Source: Actinomadura mexicana
GTDB lineage: Bacteria > Actinomycetota > Actinomycetes > Streptosporangiales > Streptosporangiaceae
Direction: 5' to 3'
DNA: 64,000 nt
Assembly (NCBI RefSeq): GCF_900188105.1
Contig: NZ_FZNP01000006.1
Span: 310,001-374,000 of the forward strand
The notes beneath the pieces were generated by a model, which saw only the letters and a list, made by a program, of their open reading frames with translations, did no database searches and was not told where the DNA came from. Every line of letters starts with the position of its first letter. Position 1 is the first letter of the stretch. Position numbers and translations under genes: made by a program. Positions 50,669-57,655 of this stretch are shown piece by piece.

Positions 50669-51589
50669 TCAGGCCGGGAAATGGTCCCATGCTCCGGGGG
50701 GCGGCGGGCGGCCGTCCACGCGCACCCCGGCCCCCTCGGCGACGGTCCCGATCCGCCTCCAGGACGGGGGCAGGGCGGCGTCCGCCGGGTAGGTCCCGGC
50801 GAACGCGTGGTCCTCACCGCCGGTGAGGGCTCGGCCCAGCCCGTCCGGCCCGAGGATCTCCGGGACGGGCACGGACGCGGAGTCGACGTCGATCCGGACG
50901 CCGCTCGCGGCGGCGATGTGCCCGAGGTCCTGGACGAGCCCGTCGCTCACGTCGAGCAGCGCGGTGGCGCCGTGGGTCCGCGCCTCCTCCCCGGCGCTGT
51001 AGGGCGGCTCGGGACGGCGGTGCGCCGCGATCAGCTCCTCGGGACCGTCCCGCCCGGCCTCAAGCAGCGCGAGCCCCGCGGCGGCGAAGCCGAGCCTGCC
51101 CCGGACGGCCACGACGTCGCCCGGGCGCGCCCCGGACCGGGTGAGCGGCGCCGCGCCGCCGAGGTCGCCGAGCGCGGTGATCGCGAGGGTGACCTGCGGC
51201 GCGGCCACGACGTCGCCGCCCGCGACGGACGCCCCCGCCGCGCGGCACTCGTCGGCGAGCCCGTCGAAGAGCCGCTCGGCCCAGCCGGTGCCGGTTCCGG
51301 GCGGGGCCGCGAAGCCGACGAGCAGCGCCGTGGGGTTCGCGCCCATCGCGACGACGTCGGCGAGGTTCTGCGCGGCGGCCTTGCGCCCGATGTCGTAGGG
51401 GCCGGACCAGTCGCGGCGGAAGTGCCGCCCCTCCACGAGCAGGTCGGTGGTGGCGACGACGCGGCCGTCCGGTGCGGCGATCACCGCGGCGTCGTCGCCG
51501 GGGCCGAGCCGGACCGCCGGGCCCTGGGGCAGCCGCCGGGTCAGGCGGCCGATCAGGCCGAACTCGCCCAGCTCCCCGATCGTGCCCAT
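50669..51589 (-). CDS. thiL: Thiamine-monophosphate kinase
   Basis: The 306-residue protein phosphorylates thiamine monophosphate to the active diphosphate. It has GDDAAVIAAPDGRVVATTDLLVEGRHFRRDW near 28, DIGRKAAAQNLADVVAMGANPTALLVG, and VAVRGRLGFAAAGLALL, then DVSDGLVQDLGHIA near 185 and GGEDHAFAG near 257. The fold is the PurM-like one. The start is ATG at 51589. It diverges from the small Lrp-like gene. Confidence 0.95.
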   Translation of the reverse strand: MGTIGELGEFGLIGRLTRRLPQGPAVRLGPGDDAAVIAAPDGRVVATTDLLVEGRHFRRDWSGPYDIGRKAAAQNLADVVAMGANPTALLVGFAAPPGTGTGWAERLFDGLADECRAAGASVAGGDVVAAPQVTLAITALGDLGGAAPLTRSGARPGDVVAVRGRLGFAAAGLALLEAGRDGPEELIAAHRRPEPPYSAGEEARTHGATALLDVSDGLVQDLGHIAAASGVRIDVDSASVPVPEILGPDGLGRALTGGEDHAFAGTYPADAALPPSWRRIGTVAEGAGVRVDGRPPPPGAWDHFPA

Positions 51590-51722
51590 CTGCGCCGTTC
51601 CCCCGCTTTCCCGCGTTTCTCCTGTTTCGCACCGGGCACGCCGTACCCCGACCGCCCGTGGCGGCGCGTAACACGATACGGTGAACCGTCCGACGGTTGA
51701 TTCTCCGCTTGGGGAGGACGTG

Positions 51723-51956
51723 ATGGTGCAGGCCTACATCCTCATCCAGACCGAAGTCGGTAAGGCCGCCGAGGTGGCGGGCCACATCTCCGACATAGCC
51801 GGCGTCACCCGGGCGGAGGACGTCACCGGACCCTACGACGTGATCGTCCGAGCGGAGGCGCGGAATGTGGACGAGCTGGGCAAGCTCGTCGTCGCGCAGA
51901 TCCAGGCCGTCGAGGGCATCACGCGGACCCTCACGTGCCCGATCGTCCATATCTGA
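51723..51956 (+). CDS. Stand-alone Lrp/AsnC ligand-binding (RAM) domain
   Basis: This 77-residue protein is a lone RAM domain: MVQAYILIQTEVGKAAEVAGHISDIAGVTRAEDVTGPYDVIVRAEA and DELGKLVVAQIQAVEGITRTLTCPIV. There is no HTH. Such proteins act as amino-acid sensors or interact with full Lrp regulators. GGGGAGGA lies upstream; GTG at 51720 is an alternative start. It sits divergent from thiL and overlaps the start region of the next gene. Confidence 0.88.
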   Translation: MVQAYILIQTEVGKAAEVAGHISDIAGVTRAEDVTGPYDVIVRAEARNVDELGKLVVAQIQAVEGITRTLTCPIVHI

Positions 51957-52422
51957 GCGCTTCGCGGCATCGAACCGCTTCGTCGCCGTCCTCGGCGGCT
52001 CGGCGCTGCTCGCCGTGGCGTGCGGCGACGGGGCCGTGCAGGTCCCGGTGCCGAGCCCGGACGCGGCCACCCAGCGGCTCTGCCAGGGGCTGCGGCTGCC
52101 CGAGAAGGTGCACGGGCAGAAGCGCCGCGACACCTCCCCGGACTCGCCGCTGACCGCCGCCTGGGGCTCCCCCGCGATCGCGCTGCGCTGCGGCGTTCCC
52201 CGTCCGTCCCTGCTCCGTCCGATGTCGCAACTGGTGACCATCAACGGGATCGACTGGTTCGGGCAGCCCGCCGACCGGCCGGTGACCTTCACCGCGGTGG
52301 GGCGGCAGTCCTACGTCGAGGTGACGGTGCCCCCGAAGTACAACCCGGCCGGGGACGTGCTGATCGAGCTGGGCCCGTCGATCAAGGCGACGATCCCCGC
52401 GAAGCCCGAGGGACAGATCTGA
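51865..52422 (+). CDS. DUF3515-like secreted protein
   Basis: The 185-residue frame has a lipoprotein-like segment (FVAVLGGSALLAVACGDG, Cys near residue 53) then a small domain (TQRLCQGLRLPEKVHGQKRRDTSPDSPLTAAWGSPAIALRCGVPRP, VNGIDWFGQ, FTAVGRQSYVEVTVPP) with the DUF3515 pattern and two Cys. The start is doubtful: the only ATG giving a signal peptide is at 51865, inside the preceding gene (92-bp overlap). A GTG at 52015 would lack the signal. It is likely tethered to the outer membrane face. Confidence 0.72.
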   Translation: MWTSWASSSSRRSRPSRASRGPSRARSSISERFAASNRFVAVLGGSALLAVACGDGAVQVPVPSPDAATQRLCQGLRLPEKVHGQKRRDTSPDSPLTAAWGSPAIALRCGVPRPSLLRPMSQLVTINGIDWFGQPADRPVTFTAVGRQSYVEVTVPPKYNPAGDVLIELGPSIKATIPAKPEGQI

Positions 52423-52454
52423 TCATCGGCATCCGATCACCGGACCGTGCTTGA

Positions 52455-53006
52455 TCACCAGATCGGGACGGGGCTCTCCCCCCGCGGGTAGTAGCCGGGG
52501 ATCGGCTCGCCGGAGGCCGCCCGCTCCAGCCGCCGCTTCATCCCGTCCGACAGCACCCCGGCCTTCATCATCTCGACGAACACCGACGTGACGTTGCCGA
52601 GGTCGAACCAGTCGCGCTGCCACGACCACCGCCGGTCCCCCGCGTACCGGAACCAGGACCCGCCGATGCCGAGCACCTCGTACGGCGTCCCGTCGGGGCG
52701 GCGCGCGTCGGCGACCTGCTTCCAGAACCCGACGACCTCGCCCTTGCGCTCGTCGACCAGGATGCTCTGGTAGGGGTACGTCCAGCCGTCCAGGCCGCCC
52801 ATCTCCGAGCCGAGCGCGATGTCGCGGATCTCGTCCCGGCCGACGGCCATGAAGTCCTGGCCCGGGCCGATGTTCCAGCCGTAGGTGGCGTCCTCGGTGT
52901 AGAGGTCGGCGAGCGGGCGCCAGTCGCCGGCCTCCTCGCAGCGGCGGTTGGCCTCCAGCCAGTGCTCGACCATCGCGTCGAGCTCTTCACGGGGGAACGC
53001 GGGCAT
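52455..53006 (-). CDS. NTF2-like (SnoaL-fold) protein
   Basis: The 183-residue protein has an NTF2/SnoaL-like fold: ELDAMVEHWLEANRRCEEAGDWRPLADLYTEDATYGWNIGPGQDFMAVGRDEIRDIALGS, then GFWKQVADARRPDGTPYEVLGIGGSWFRYAGDRRW. This family includes ketosteroid-isomerase-like and epoxide-hydrolase-like enzymes. GGAG lies five bases from the ATG at 53006; an in-frame ATG at 53009 is three bases earlier. It overlaps the ferredoxin stop (TGATG) and is the last gene of the CYP51 operon. Confidence 0.85.
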   Translation of the reverse strand: MPAFPREELDAMVEHWLEANRRCEEAGDWRPLADLYTEDATYGWNIGPGQDFMAVGRDEIRDIALGSEMGGLDGWTYPYQSILVDERKGEVVGFWKQVADARRPDGTPYEVLGIGGSWFRYAGDRRWSWQRDWFDLGNVTSVFVEMMKAGVLSDGMKRRLERAASGEPIPGYYPRGESPVPIW

Positions 53007-53200
53007 CATGTCTCCAGCAGTTTGAGGGCCTGGGTGGGGCAGTAGCGGACGGCGGAGGCCACCTCGGCGCGCATGTCCTCGGGCGGCTCGGCGTCCAGGA
53101 CGCGGACCCTGCCCTTGGACGGCACCTCGAAGACGTCGGGGGCCTCCAGCTCGCACATGGCGTGGCCCTGGCACAGGTCCAGGTCGGCCTCGATCCTCAC
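53006..53200 (-). CDS. [3Fe-4S] ferredoxin, electron donor to the P450s
   Basis: This 64-residue protein begins VRIEADLDLCQGHAMCELEAP. The cluster ligands are C10, C16 (C-x5-C) and C54 (RYCPTQAL), the three-Cys pattern of [3Fe-4S] ferredoxins paired with actinobacterial P450s. GTGA overlap links it to the CYP51 gene. It is the likely redox partner of CYP51 and perhaps the second P450 in the operon. Confidence 0.93.
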   Translation of the reverse strand: MRIEADLDLCQGHAMCELEAPDVFEVPSKGRVRVLDAEPPEDMRAEVASAVRYCPTQALKLLET

Positions 53201-54537
53201 CGGCGCCTCCGGCGGTAGCGGACCGCGCAGGGCTGGGCGAGCTGGACGACCATCTTCGAGTGGTCGTTGCGGTAGCTCTCGGGCGGCTGCGCGGGCTCGA
53301 ACTCCCAGTCCCGCAGCAGCACCGAGAAGATGGCCTTGAGCTGCATCATCGCGAAGTTCGCGCCGACGCAGCGGTGCCGGCCGGCGCCGAACGGCACCCA
53401 CGTCCAGCGGTGGAGCAGGTCCTCCTCGCGCGGCGCGGCGTAGCGCTCGGGGTGGAAGGCGTCGGCGTCGGGGAAGTCGTCCTCGATCCGGTTGGAGACG
53501 GCGAGGCCGCAACCGACCATGGTGCCCGCCGGGATGCGGTGGCCGAGCACCTCCTGGTCGGACTGCGCGACCCGCAGCAGCAGGATCAGCGGCGGATGCA
53601 GCCGCAGCGCCTCCTTGATCGCCGACTCCAGGTTCGGGATGGCGCGCAGTGCCTGGAACGACACCTCGCGGCCGTCGGCGTACAGCTCGTCCAGCTCGCG
53701 GACCACGCCGTCCAGGACGCCGGGGTGGCGGAGCAGCTCGATCAGCGTCCAGGCGGCGGTGCCGGACGTGGTGTGGTGCCCGGCGAACATCATCGAGATG
53801 AACATGCCGGTGACCTGGTCGGCGTCGAACTTGAGCGTGCCGTCCGCGTCCTTGATCGACATCAGGACGTCGAGCAGGTCGCGGTCCTGCTTGGGCGGGT
53901 CCGGGGGCCGCGCATCCATGATCTGCTGGACGAGCTCCACCAGCGCCGCACGCGCCGCGTCCCGCCGCCGGAAGCTGTCGATGTCGGCGTAGGGGTCGAC
54001 GTAGGCGATCGCGTCGGTGCCCTGTTCGAGGTCGTGGTAGAGGTCGGCGAACCGGCGGTCGAGCTGCTCGCGGAACTTGCGCCCGATCAGGCACGCGGAC
54101 GAGGTGTAGATCGTCAGCTCGGCGAAGAAGTCGAGCAGGTCGATCTCGCCCTCCTCGCCCCAGTCCGCGACCATCCGGTCGACCTCGGCGGAGATCGTCG
54201 CGGCGTGCCCCTTCATGAACGAGCCCTTGAGGGCCTGGTTGTGCAGGGCCTCGCGGCGCTGCTCCGGCGTGGCGTCGAACACCACGCCCTCACCGAAGAT
54301 CGGTGTCATGAACGGGTAGGCCTCGGCCTGGTCGAGCTCCTCGTCGGGGGCGCGGAAGAAGAACTCGTTGGCCTCCGCGCCCGACAGCAGCACGACGCGG
54401 CGTCCGGCGAGGCGGAACTCGCCGACGTCGCCGCACTCGTCCCGGACCCGCCGCATCAGCCCGATCGGGTCCGAGCGCAGCTCCTCCAGATGGTCGGGCC
54501 CGCCCGACACGACGCGCGGCTCCACCTGTGCGGTCAC
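53197..54537 (-). CDS. cyp51: Cytochrome P450 of the CYP51 (sterol 14-alpha-demethylase) type
   Basis: The 446-residue P450 matches mycobacterial CYP51 very closely by memory: YPFMTPIFGEGVVFD (74-88, substrate-recognition B-C region), DLLDFFAELTIYTSSACLIGRKFR, I-helix AGHHTTSGT (252-260), heme motif PFGAGRHRCVG with Cys390, and C-terminal FEPAQPPESYRNDHSKMVVQLAQP. CYP51 removes the 14-alpha-methyl of sterols or related substrates. It overlaps the SDR stop (GTGA). The physiological substrate in bacteria lacking sterol synthesis is unclear. Confidence 0.95.
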   Translation of the reverse strand: MTAQVEPRVVSGGPDHLEELRSDPIGLMRRVRDECGDVGEFRLAGRRVVLLSGAEANEFFFRAPDEELDQAEAYPFMTPIFGEGVVFDATPEQRREALHNQALKGSFMKGHAATISAEVDRMVADWGEEGEIDLLDFFAELTIYTSSACLIGRKFREQLDRRFADLYHDLEQGTDAIAYVDPYADIDSFRRRDAARAALVELVQQIMDARPPDPPKQDRDLLDVLMSIKDADGTLKFDADQVTGMFISMMFAGHHTTSGTAAWTLIELLRHPGVLDGVVRELDELYADGREVSFQALRAIPNLESAIKEALRLHPPLILLLRVAQSDQEVLGHRIPAGTMVGCGLAVSNRIEDDFPDADAFHPERYAAPREEDLLHRWTWVPFGAGRHRCVGANFAMMQLKAIFSVLLRDWEFEPAQPPESYRNDHSKMVVQLAQPCAVRYRRRRR

Positions 54538-55313
54538 GACTCCTCCAACGGTGCTTCGGGCTGTACCTCGACGAGCCGGAGATGGGCGCCGCGCGGGGCC
54601 GCGACGATCGCGGCGACGGCGGCGGCGACGTCGGACGGGCGCAGGAAGTAGGGGTGGCGGGCGTGGCCCCACCTGACCCAGTCCTCCAGGACGGCGCCGG
54701 TCGTCTCCGCGTCCCAGCTCATGCCCATGCCGGTCGCGGTCGGGCCGGGCCGGACGATGGACGCCCGCACGCCCGTCCCCTCCAGCTCCATCTGCATGGT
54801 GCGGGCCATGCCCTCCACGCCGTTCTTGGCCGCGACGTAGGCGCCCGTCCAGGAACGAGGCGCGGGGACGGTGTCGGAGGAGACGAACACGATGTCGCCG
54901 CGCCGCCGCGCCACCATCTGCGGGACGAACTGCGACACGAGCCGGTGCGCGCCGACGAGGTGGACCTGCACCTGGGCGAGGAACTCGGCGGTGTCGAGCT
55001 CGTGCAGGCGCCCGGCGGCCAGGTCGCCGGCGCTGGAGACGACGATCTCGACGGGGCCGAGCGCGTCGGCGGCCGCCGCGGCGAACGCCTTGACCGAGTC
55101 GGAGTCGGCGACGTCCAGCGGGTGCGCGAACGCCTCTCCCCCGCCGGCCCGGACCGTCGCGGCCAGCTCCTCGCACCTGTCGGCGCGCCGCGCGCCGAGC
55201 GCGACCGGGTGCCCGGCCATCGCCAACGCCGTCGCCGTCGCCGCGCCGATCCCGGACGAGGCGCCGGTCACCACGGCCGCGCGCCGCTGCGGATGGGGGT
55301 CGAACCTGGGCAT
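54534..55313 (-). CDS. Short-chain dehydrogenase/reductase (CYP51 operon)
   Basis: The 259-residue SDR has TGASSGIGAATA near 16 (nucleotide fold) and the catalytic Ser-Tyr-Lys set (SSDTVP, AYVAAK). The usual NAG is SAG here (VVSSAGDLAAGRL). Its partner in mycobacteria is the Rv0765c-type SDR between CYP51 and CYP123. It overlaps both neighbours by a few bases (TGATG with the P450 upstream, GTGA with CYP51). Likely oxidises or reduces a hydroxy/keto group of the P450 product. Confidence 0.92.
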   Translation of the reverse strand: MPRFDPHPQRRAAVVTGASSGIGAATATALAMAGHPVALGARRADRCEELAATVRAGGGEAFAHPLDVADSDSVKAFAAAAADALGPVEIVVSSAGDLAAGRLHELDTAEFLAQVQVHLVGAHRLVSQFVPQMVARRRGDIVFVSSDTVPAPRSWTGAYVAAKNGVEGMARTMQMELEGTGVRASIVRPGPTATGMGMSWDAETTGAVLEDWVRWGHARHPYFLRPSDVAAAVAAIVAAPRGAHLRLVEVQPEAPLEES

Positions 55314-56518
55314 CAGCGCACCTCCACGCGCACGGGCAGGGCGGCGAAACCGCGGACGTTCACCGAGTGCACGCGCTCGGCGCCGGCGTGCTCGACCTCG
55401 TAGGAGGAGACGCGGCGCACGAACTCGGTCAGTGCGATGCGGGCTTCCAGCCGCGCCAGGTTCGCGCCGAGGCAGAAGTGGCGTCCGCCGCCGAAACTGA
55501 CGAGCTGCGAGGTGTCGCGGTCGAGGTCGTAGGCGTCGGCGTCGGCGAACACGCGCGGGTCGCGGTTGGCCGACCCGACGAGCAGGAGCACGCGGTCGCC
55601 CTCGCGGATGCGCCGCCCGTGCAGCTCGACGTCCCGGACGACCTTCCTGGCGAGCATCTGGCTGGAGGTGTCGTAGCGGAGCGTCTCCTCCACCCAGTCG
55701 TCCACGCGGGCCGGGTCCCGGAGCGGCCTGGCGGCCTGGTCCGGGTTGCGCGAGCCCCAGTACAGGGCGTTGGCGAGCAGCTTGGTGGTGGTCTCGTTCC
55801 CGGCGACCACCATCAGGAACAGGAAGGCGATGACCTCCTGGTCGTCCAGCCGGTCGCCGTCGATCTCGGCGTCGAGGAGCGCGGAGGTCAGGTCTGCGGT
55901 CGGCGTGCGGCGCCGCTCGGCGACCATGTCCTGGTAGTAGCCGACGAGGGTGAGCGCCGCGTCCATCCCGGCGGGCGGGACGTCGTTCAGCCCCTCCTCC
56001 CGGTGGACGACCGTGTCCGCGAGCCGGCGCACCTCGGCCCGGTCGGCCTCGGGGACGCCCATCATCACCGAGATGACGTCCATGGGCAGCAGGCCGGCGA
56101 AGTCGGAGACGAAGTCGAACTCGCCCTTCTCCAGGGCCGGCTCCAGATGGCGCCTGGTCAGCGCCAGGATGCCGTCCCCCAGTTCCTTCACCCGCCGCGG
56201 CGTGAAGCCCTTGGACACCAGGGCGCGCATACGGGTGTGGCGCGGCGGGTCGAGCGCGAGGAACGACATCGTCCGGGGCGCGTGCGGGCCCCAGGCGCTC
56301 GGCTCCACCGAGACGCCGTGGGAGTTGGAGAAGGTCGCGTGGTCGCGGAAGGCCGCGGACACGTCGGCGTGCCGGGACAGCGCCCAGAAGCCGATCTCGT
56401 CGTTGCGGTAGAGGGGCGCCTCCTCGCGGAGGCGCGCGTAGAGGGGGTAGGGGTCCTCGTGGACGGCGTAGTCGAAGGGGCTGTAGGAGACCTGCGCGGC
56501 AGGGTCCACGGCCGTCAC
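55313..56518 (-). CDS. Cytochrome P450, CYP123-like
   Basis: The 401-residue P450 has the I-helix VVAGNETTTKLLANAL near 238, ExxR as EETLR near 277, and heme motif FGGGRHFCLG with Cys349. In M. tuberculosis the equivalent operon position carries CYP123 (Rv0766c); assignment to that family is by position and overall feel, and a search should confirm it. The start is GTG at 56518, two bases from the TetR stop. It probably acts with the ferredoxin of the operon. Confidence 0.9.
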   Translation of the reverse strand: MTAVDPAAQVSYSPFDYAVHEDPYPLYARLREEAPLYRNDEIGFWALSRHADVSAAFRDHATFSNSHGVSVEPSAWGPHAPRTMSFLALDPPRHTRMRALVSKGFTPRRVKELGDGILALTRRHLEPALEKGEFDFVSDFAGLLPMDVISVMMGVPEADRAEVRRLADTVVHREEGLNDVPPAGMDAALTLVGYYQDMVAERRRTPTADLTSALLDAEIDGDRLDDQEVIAFLFLMVVAGNETTTKLLANALYWGSRNPDQAARPLRDPARVDDWVEETLRYDTSSQMLARKVVRDVELHGRRIREGDRVLLLVGSANRDPRVFADADAYDLDRDTSQLVSFGGGRHFCLGANLARLEARIALTEFVRRVSSYEVEHAGAERVHSVNVRGFAALPVRVEVR

Positions 56519-56519
56519 C

Positions 56520-57119
56520 TCACTCGGGGGGTTCGGGCAGGATGAGCTCCGCCATCTCGGCGAGCCGGTCGGCCATGCGGGCGTAGGACGTGTAGCCCAT
56601 GCCCGCGTACAGGAGCGCGCCGGTGTAGGCCAGCTCCAGCGCGCCGAGGATCTTGGGGTCGTCGTGCTCGCGCAGCGCCGCGCGGAGCCGTTCGCGGATC
56701 GCGTAGCCGATCCGCATCCGCAGTTCGCGGACGTCGGGGTCGGTGCCGAGCAGCGCGGTGGTGCACGCCGCCGCGAGGTCCGGCTCGTCCGACACCAGCA
56801 GCGCGATCTCGCGGAGCGTCTCCACCACCCGCTCGCGCAGCGTCCCGTCCGCCTCGACCGGGGGCAGGGCGCTGAGCCGCCGCCAGAACACCTCGGTGAT
56901 CAGGTGGTTCTTGGAGGCGAAGTAGGTGTAGGCGGTCGCGGGCGCCACGCCGGCGCGGCGGGCCACGTTGCGGACGGTCAGGCCCTCGTAGCCGGTCTCG
57001 CCGACCTCCACCACGGCGGCGGCGGTCAGCCGCCGCACCGTGTCGGCCTGCCGCTCGGTGAGGCGGCGCCGGGTGGGCTCGGTCAGGGGTTCGGGTTTTC
57101 CGGACACGTGTCCAGACAT
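56520..57119 (-). CDS. TetR-family regulator of the CYP51 operon
   Basis: The 199-residue regulator has a TetR HTH (RQADTVRRLTAAAVVEVGETGYEGLTVRNVARRAGVAPATAYTYFASKNHLITEVFWRRL, residues about 24-85). It is first in the leftward operon. The ATG at 57119 lies inside a TAATGT hexamer that could be the -10, so a GTG at 57107, embedded in the operator GGACACGTGTCC, is an equally good leaderless start; I keep the ATG as the conventional one. It probably represses its own operon and the separated aldA operon through shared sites. Confidence 0.9.
   Translation of the reverse strand: MSGHVSGKPEPLTEPTRRRLTERQADTVRRLTAAAVVEVGETGYEGLTVRNVARRAGVAPATAYTYFASKNHLITEVFWRRLSALPPVEADGTLRERVVETLREIALLVSDEPDLAAACTTALLGTDPDVRELRMRIGYAIRERLRAALREHDDPKILGALELAYTGALLYAGMGYTSYARMADRLAEMAELILPEPPE
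57102..57113. promoter_or_regulatory. Operator GGACACGTGTCC at the TetR start codon
   Basis: A perfect 12-bp palindrome extended to one side (TCTGGACA-CG-TGTCCGG on the minus strand). The same sequence, TCTGGACA-GG-TGTCCAGA, covers the aldA start at 60890-60907. The match between the two start sites is the main evidence that this is the TetR operator. Confidence 0.7.
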
Positions 57120-57165
57120 TAGTTCAGAAGAGGGCCGCGCGCAACGCCCGGCGCGTCCGTCCCGG

Positions 57166-57249
57166 TGAGGCGGGTGGGATTCGAACCCACTCAGTCAGCG
57201 ACGCTTGGGTTACAGCCAAGCCCGACTCTCCGAACGTCGGCGCCGCCCC
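57166..57249 (-). tRNA. tRNA-Tyr(GTA), 84 nt, without U8
   Basis: Cloverleaf on minus strand: acceptor GGGGCGG/CCGCCTC (one G-T), D stem CCGA/TCGG, anticodon stem CTTGG/CCAAG with loop CTGTAAC (anticodon GTA), a 13-nt variable arm with stem GTC/GAC, T stem GTGGG/CCCAC with TTCGAAT. Discriminator is A. Positions 8-9 read CG instead of U8. CCA is not encoded. Tyr identity follows from anticodon and long arm. Confidence 0.8.
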
Positions 57250-57274
57250 TCGCGCGGGCCGCGGGCCCGCGCCG

Positions 57275-57347
57275 TACCTCCGGAGGGATTCGAACCCCCA
57301 GCGCACAGCACCTCATGCTGCCGTCTCTGCCGTTGGACTACGGAGGC
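57275..57347 (-). tRNA. Atypical tRNA with Leu-type anticodon GAG, 73 nt, class I form
   Basis: Minus-strand cloverleaf: acceptor GCCTCCG/CGGAGGT (G1-U72), D stem GTC/GAC, anticodon stem GCAGC/GCTGT around loop ATGAGGT (anticodon GAG), a 5-nt variable loop GCGCT, T stem GGGGG/CCCTC. Anticodon GAG reads CUC/CUU (Leu), but bacterial tRNA-Leu has a long variable arm, absent here. The charging amino acid is therefore uncertain. Discriminator A; no encoded CCA. Confidence 0.8.
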
Positions 57348-57352
57348 ATGCG

Positions 57353-57426
57353 TGCGGCTCCCGGGATTCGAACCCGGAACGTCCACTTCCTGAGAGTGGC
57401 CTCTCTGCCTGTTGGAGTAGAGCCGC
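57353..57426 (-). tRNA. Atypical tRNA with Leu-type anticodon CAG, 74 nt, class I form
   Basis: Minus-strand cloverleaf: perfect acceptor GCGGCTC/GAGCCGC, D stem CTC/GAG with an 11-nt loop containing GG, anticodon stem CCACT/AGTGG around CTCAGGA (anticodon CAG), 5-nt variable loop ACGTT, T stem CCGGG/CCCGG. CAG reads CUG, a Leu codon, but the short variable loop is not tRNA-Leu. It shares the TCCAAC...GGCAGAGA D-arm with the neighbour, so the two are probably paralogues. Five bp separate them. Confidence 0.8.
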
Positions 57427-57475
57427 GGGGAACTCGCGAGGACGGGCGTCGCTCGCGGCTGCTCGGCCGGGGCCT

Positions 57476-57550
57476 CTAGGAGACGGGATACCGGCCGGGG
57501 CGGGCGTGCGACGCCGAGGGCAGTCGGAGTCGATACTGCTCCAGAGCCAT
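57476..57550 (-). CDS. 24-residue ORF with strong Shine-Dalgarno upstream of the tRNA cluster
   Basis: The ORF begins MALEQYRLRLPSASHARPGR, followed by four further residues to its stop TAG at 57478-57476. An AGGAGG lies seven bases upstream of its ATG (57550-57548), the best ribosome site in the neighbourhood. TTGACG at 57609-57614 could be its -35. All three Leu codons are CTG, CTC, CTG and both Tyr codons are TAT, exactly those read by the three tRNAs that start 49 bp further on. It may be a leader peptide or a product of a tRNA-linked system; no homologue is known to me. Confidence 0.5.
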   Translation of the reverse strand: MALEQYRLRLPSASHARPGRYPVS

Positions 57551-57655
57551 GGCCGGTCCTCCTCTCGAACGTCTCGCGTCACCGTCTCTGTCTCGGACGG
57601 GCCGACGTCGTCAACGGTGCCACCGGCGGCGCGACGGCCGCAACGGGTTTTCCGC

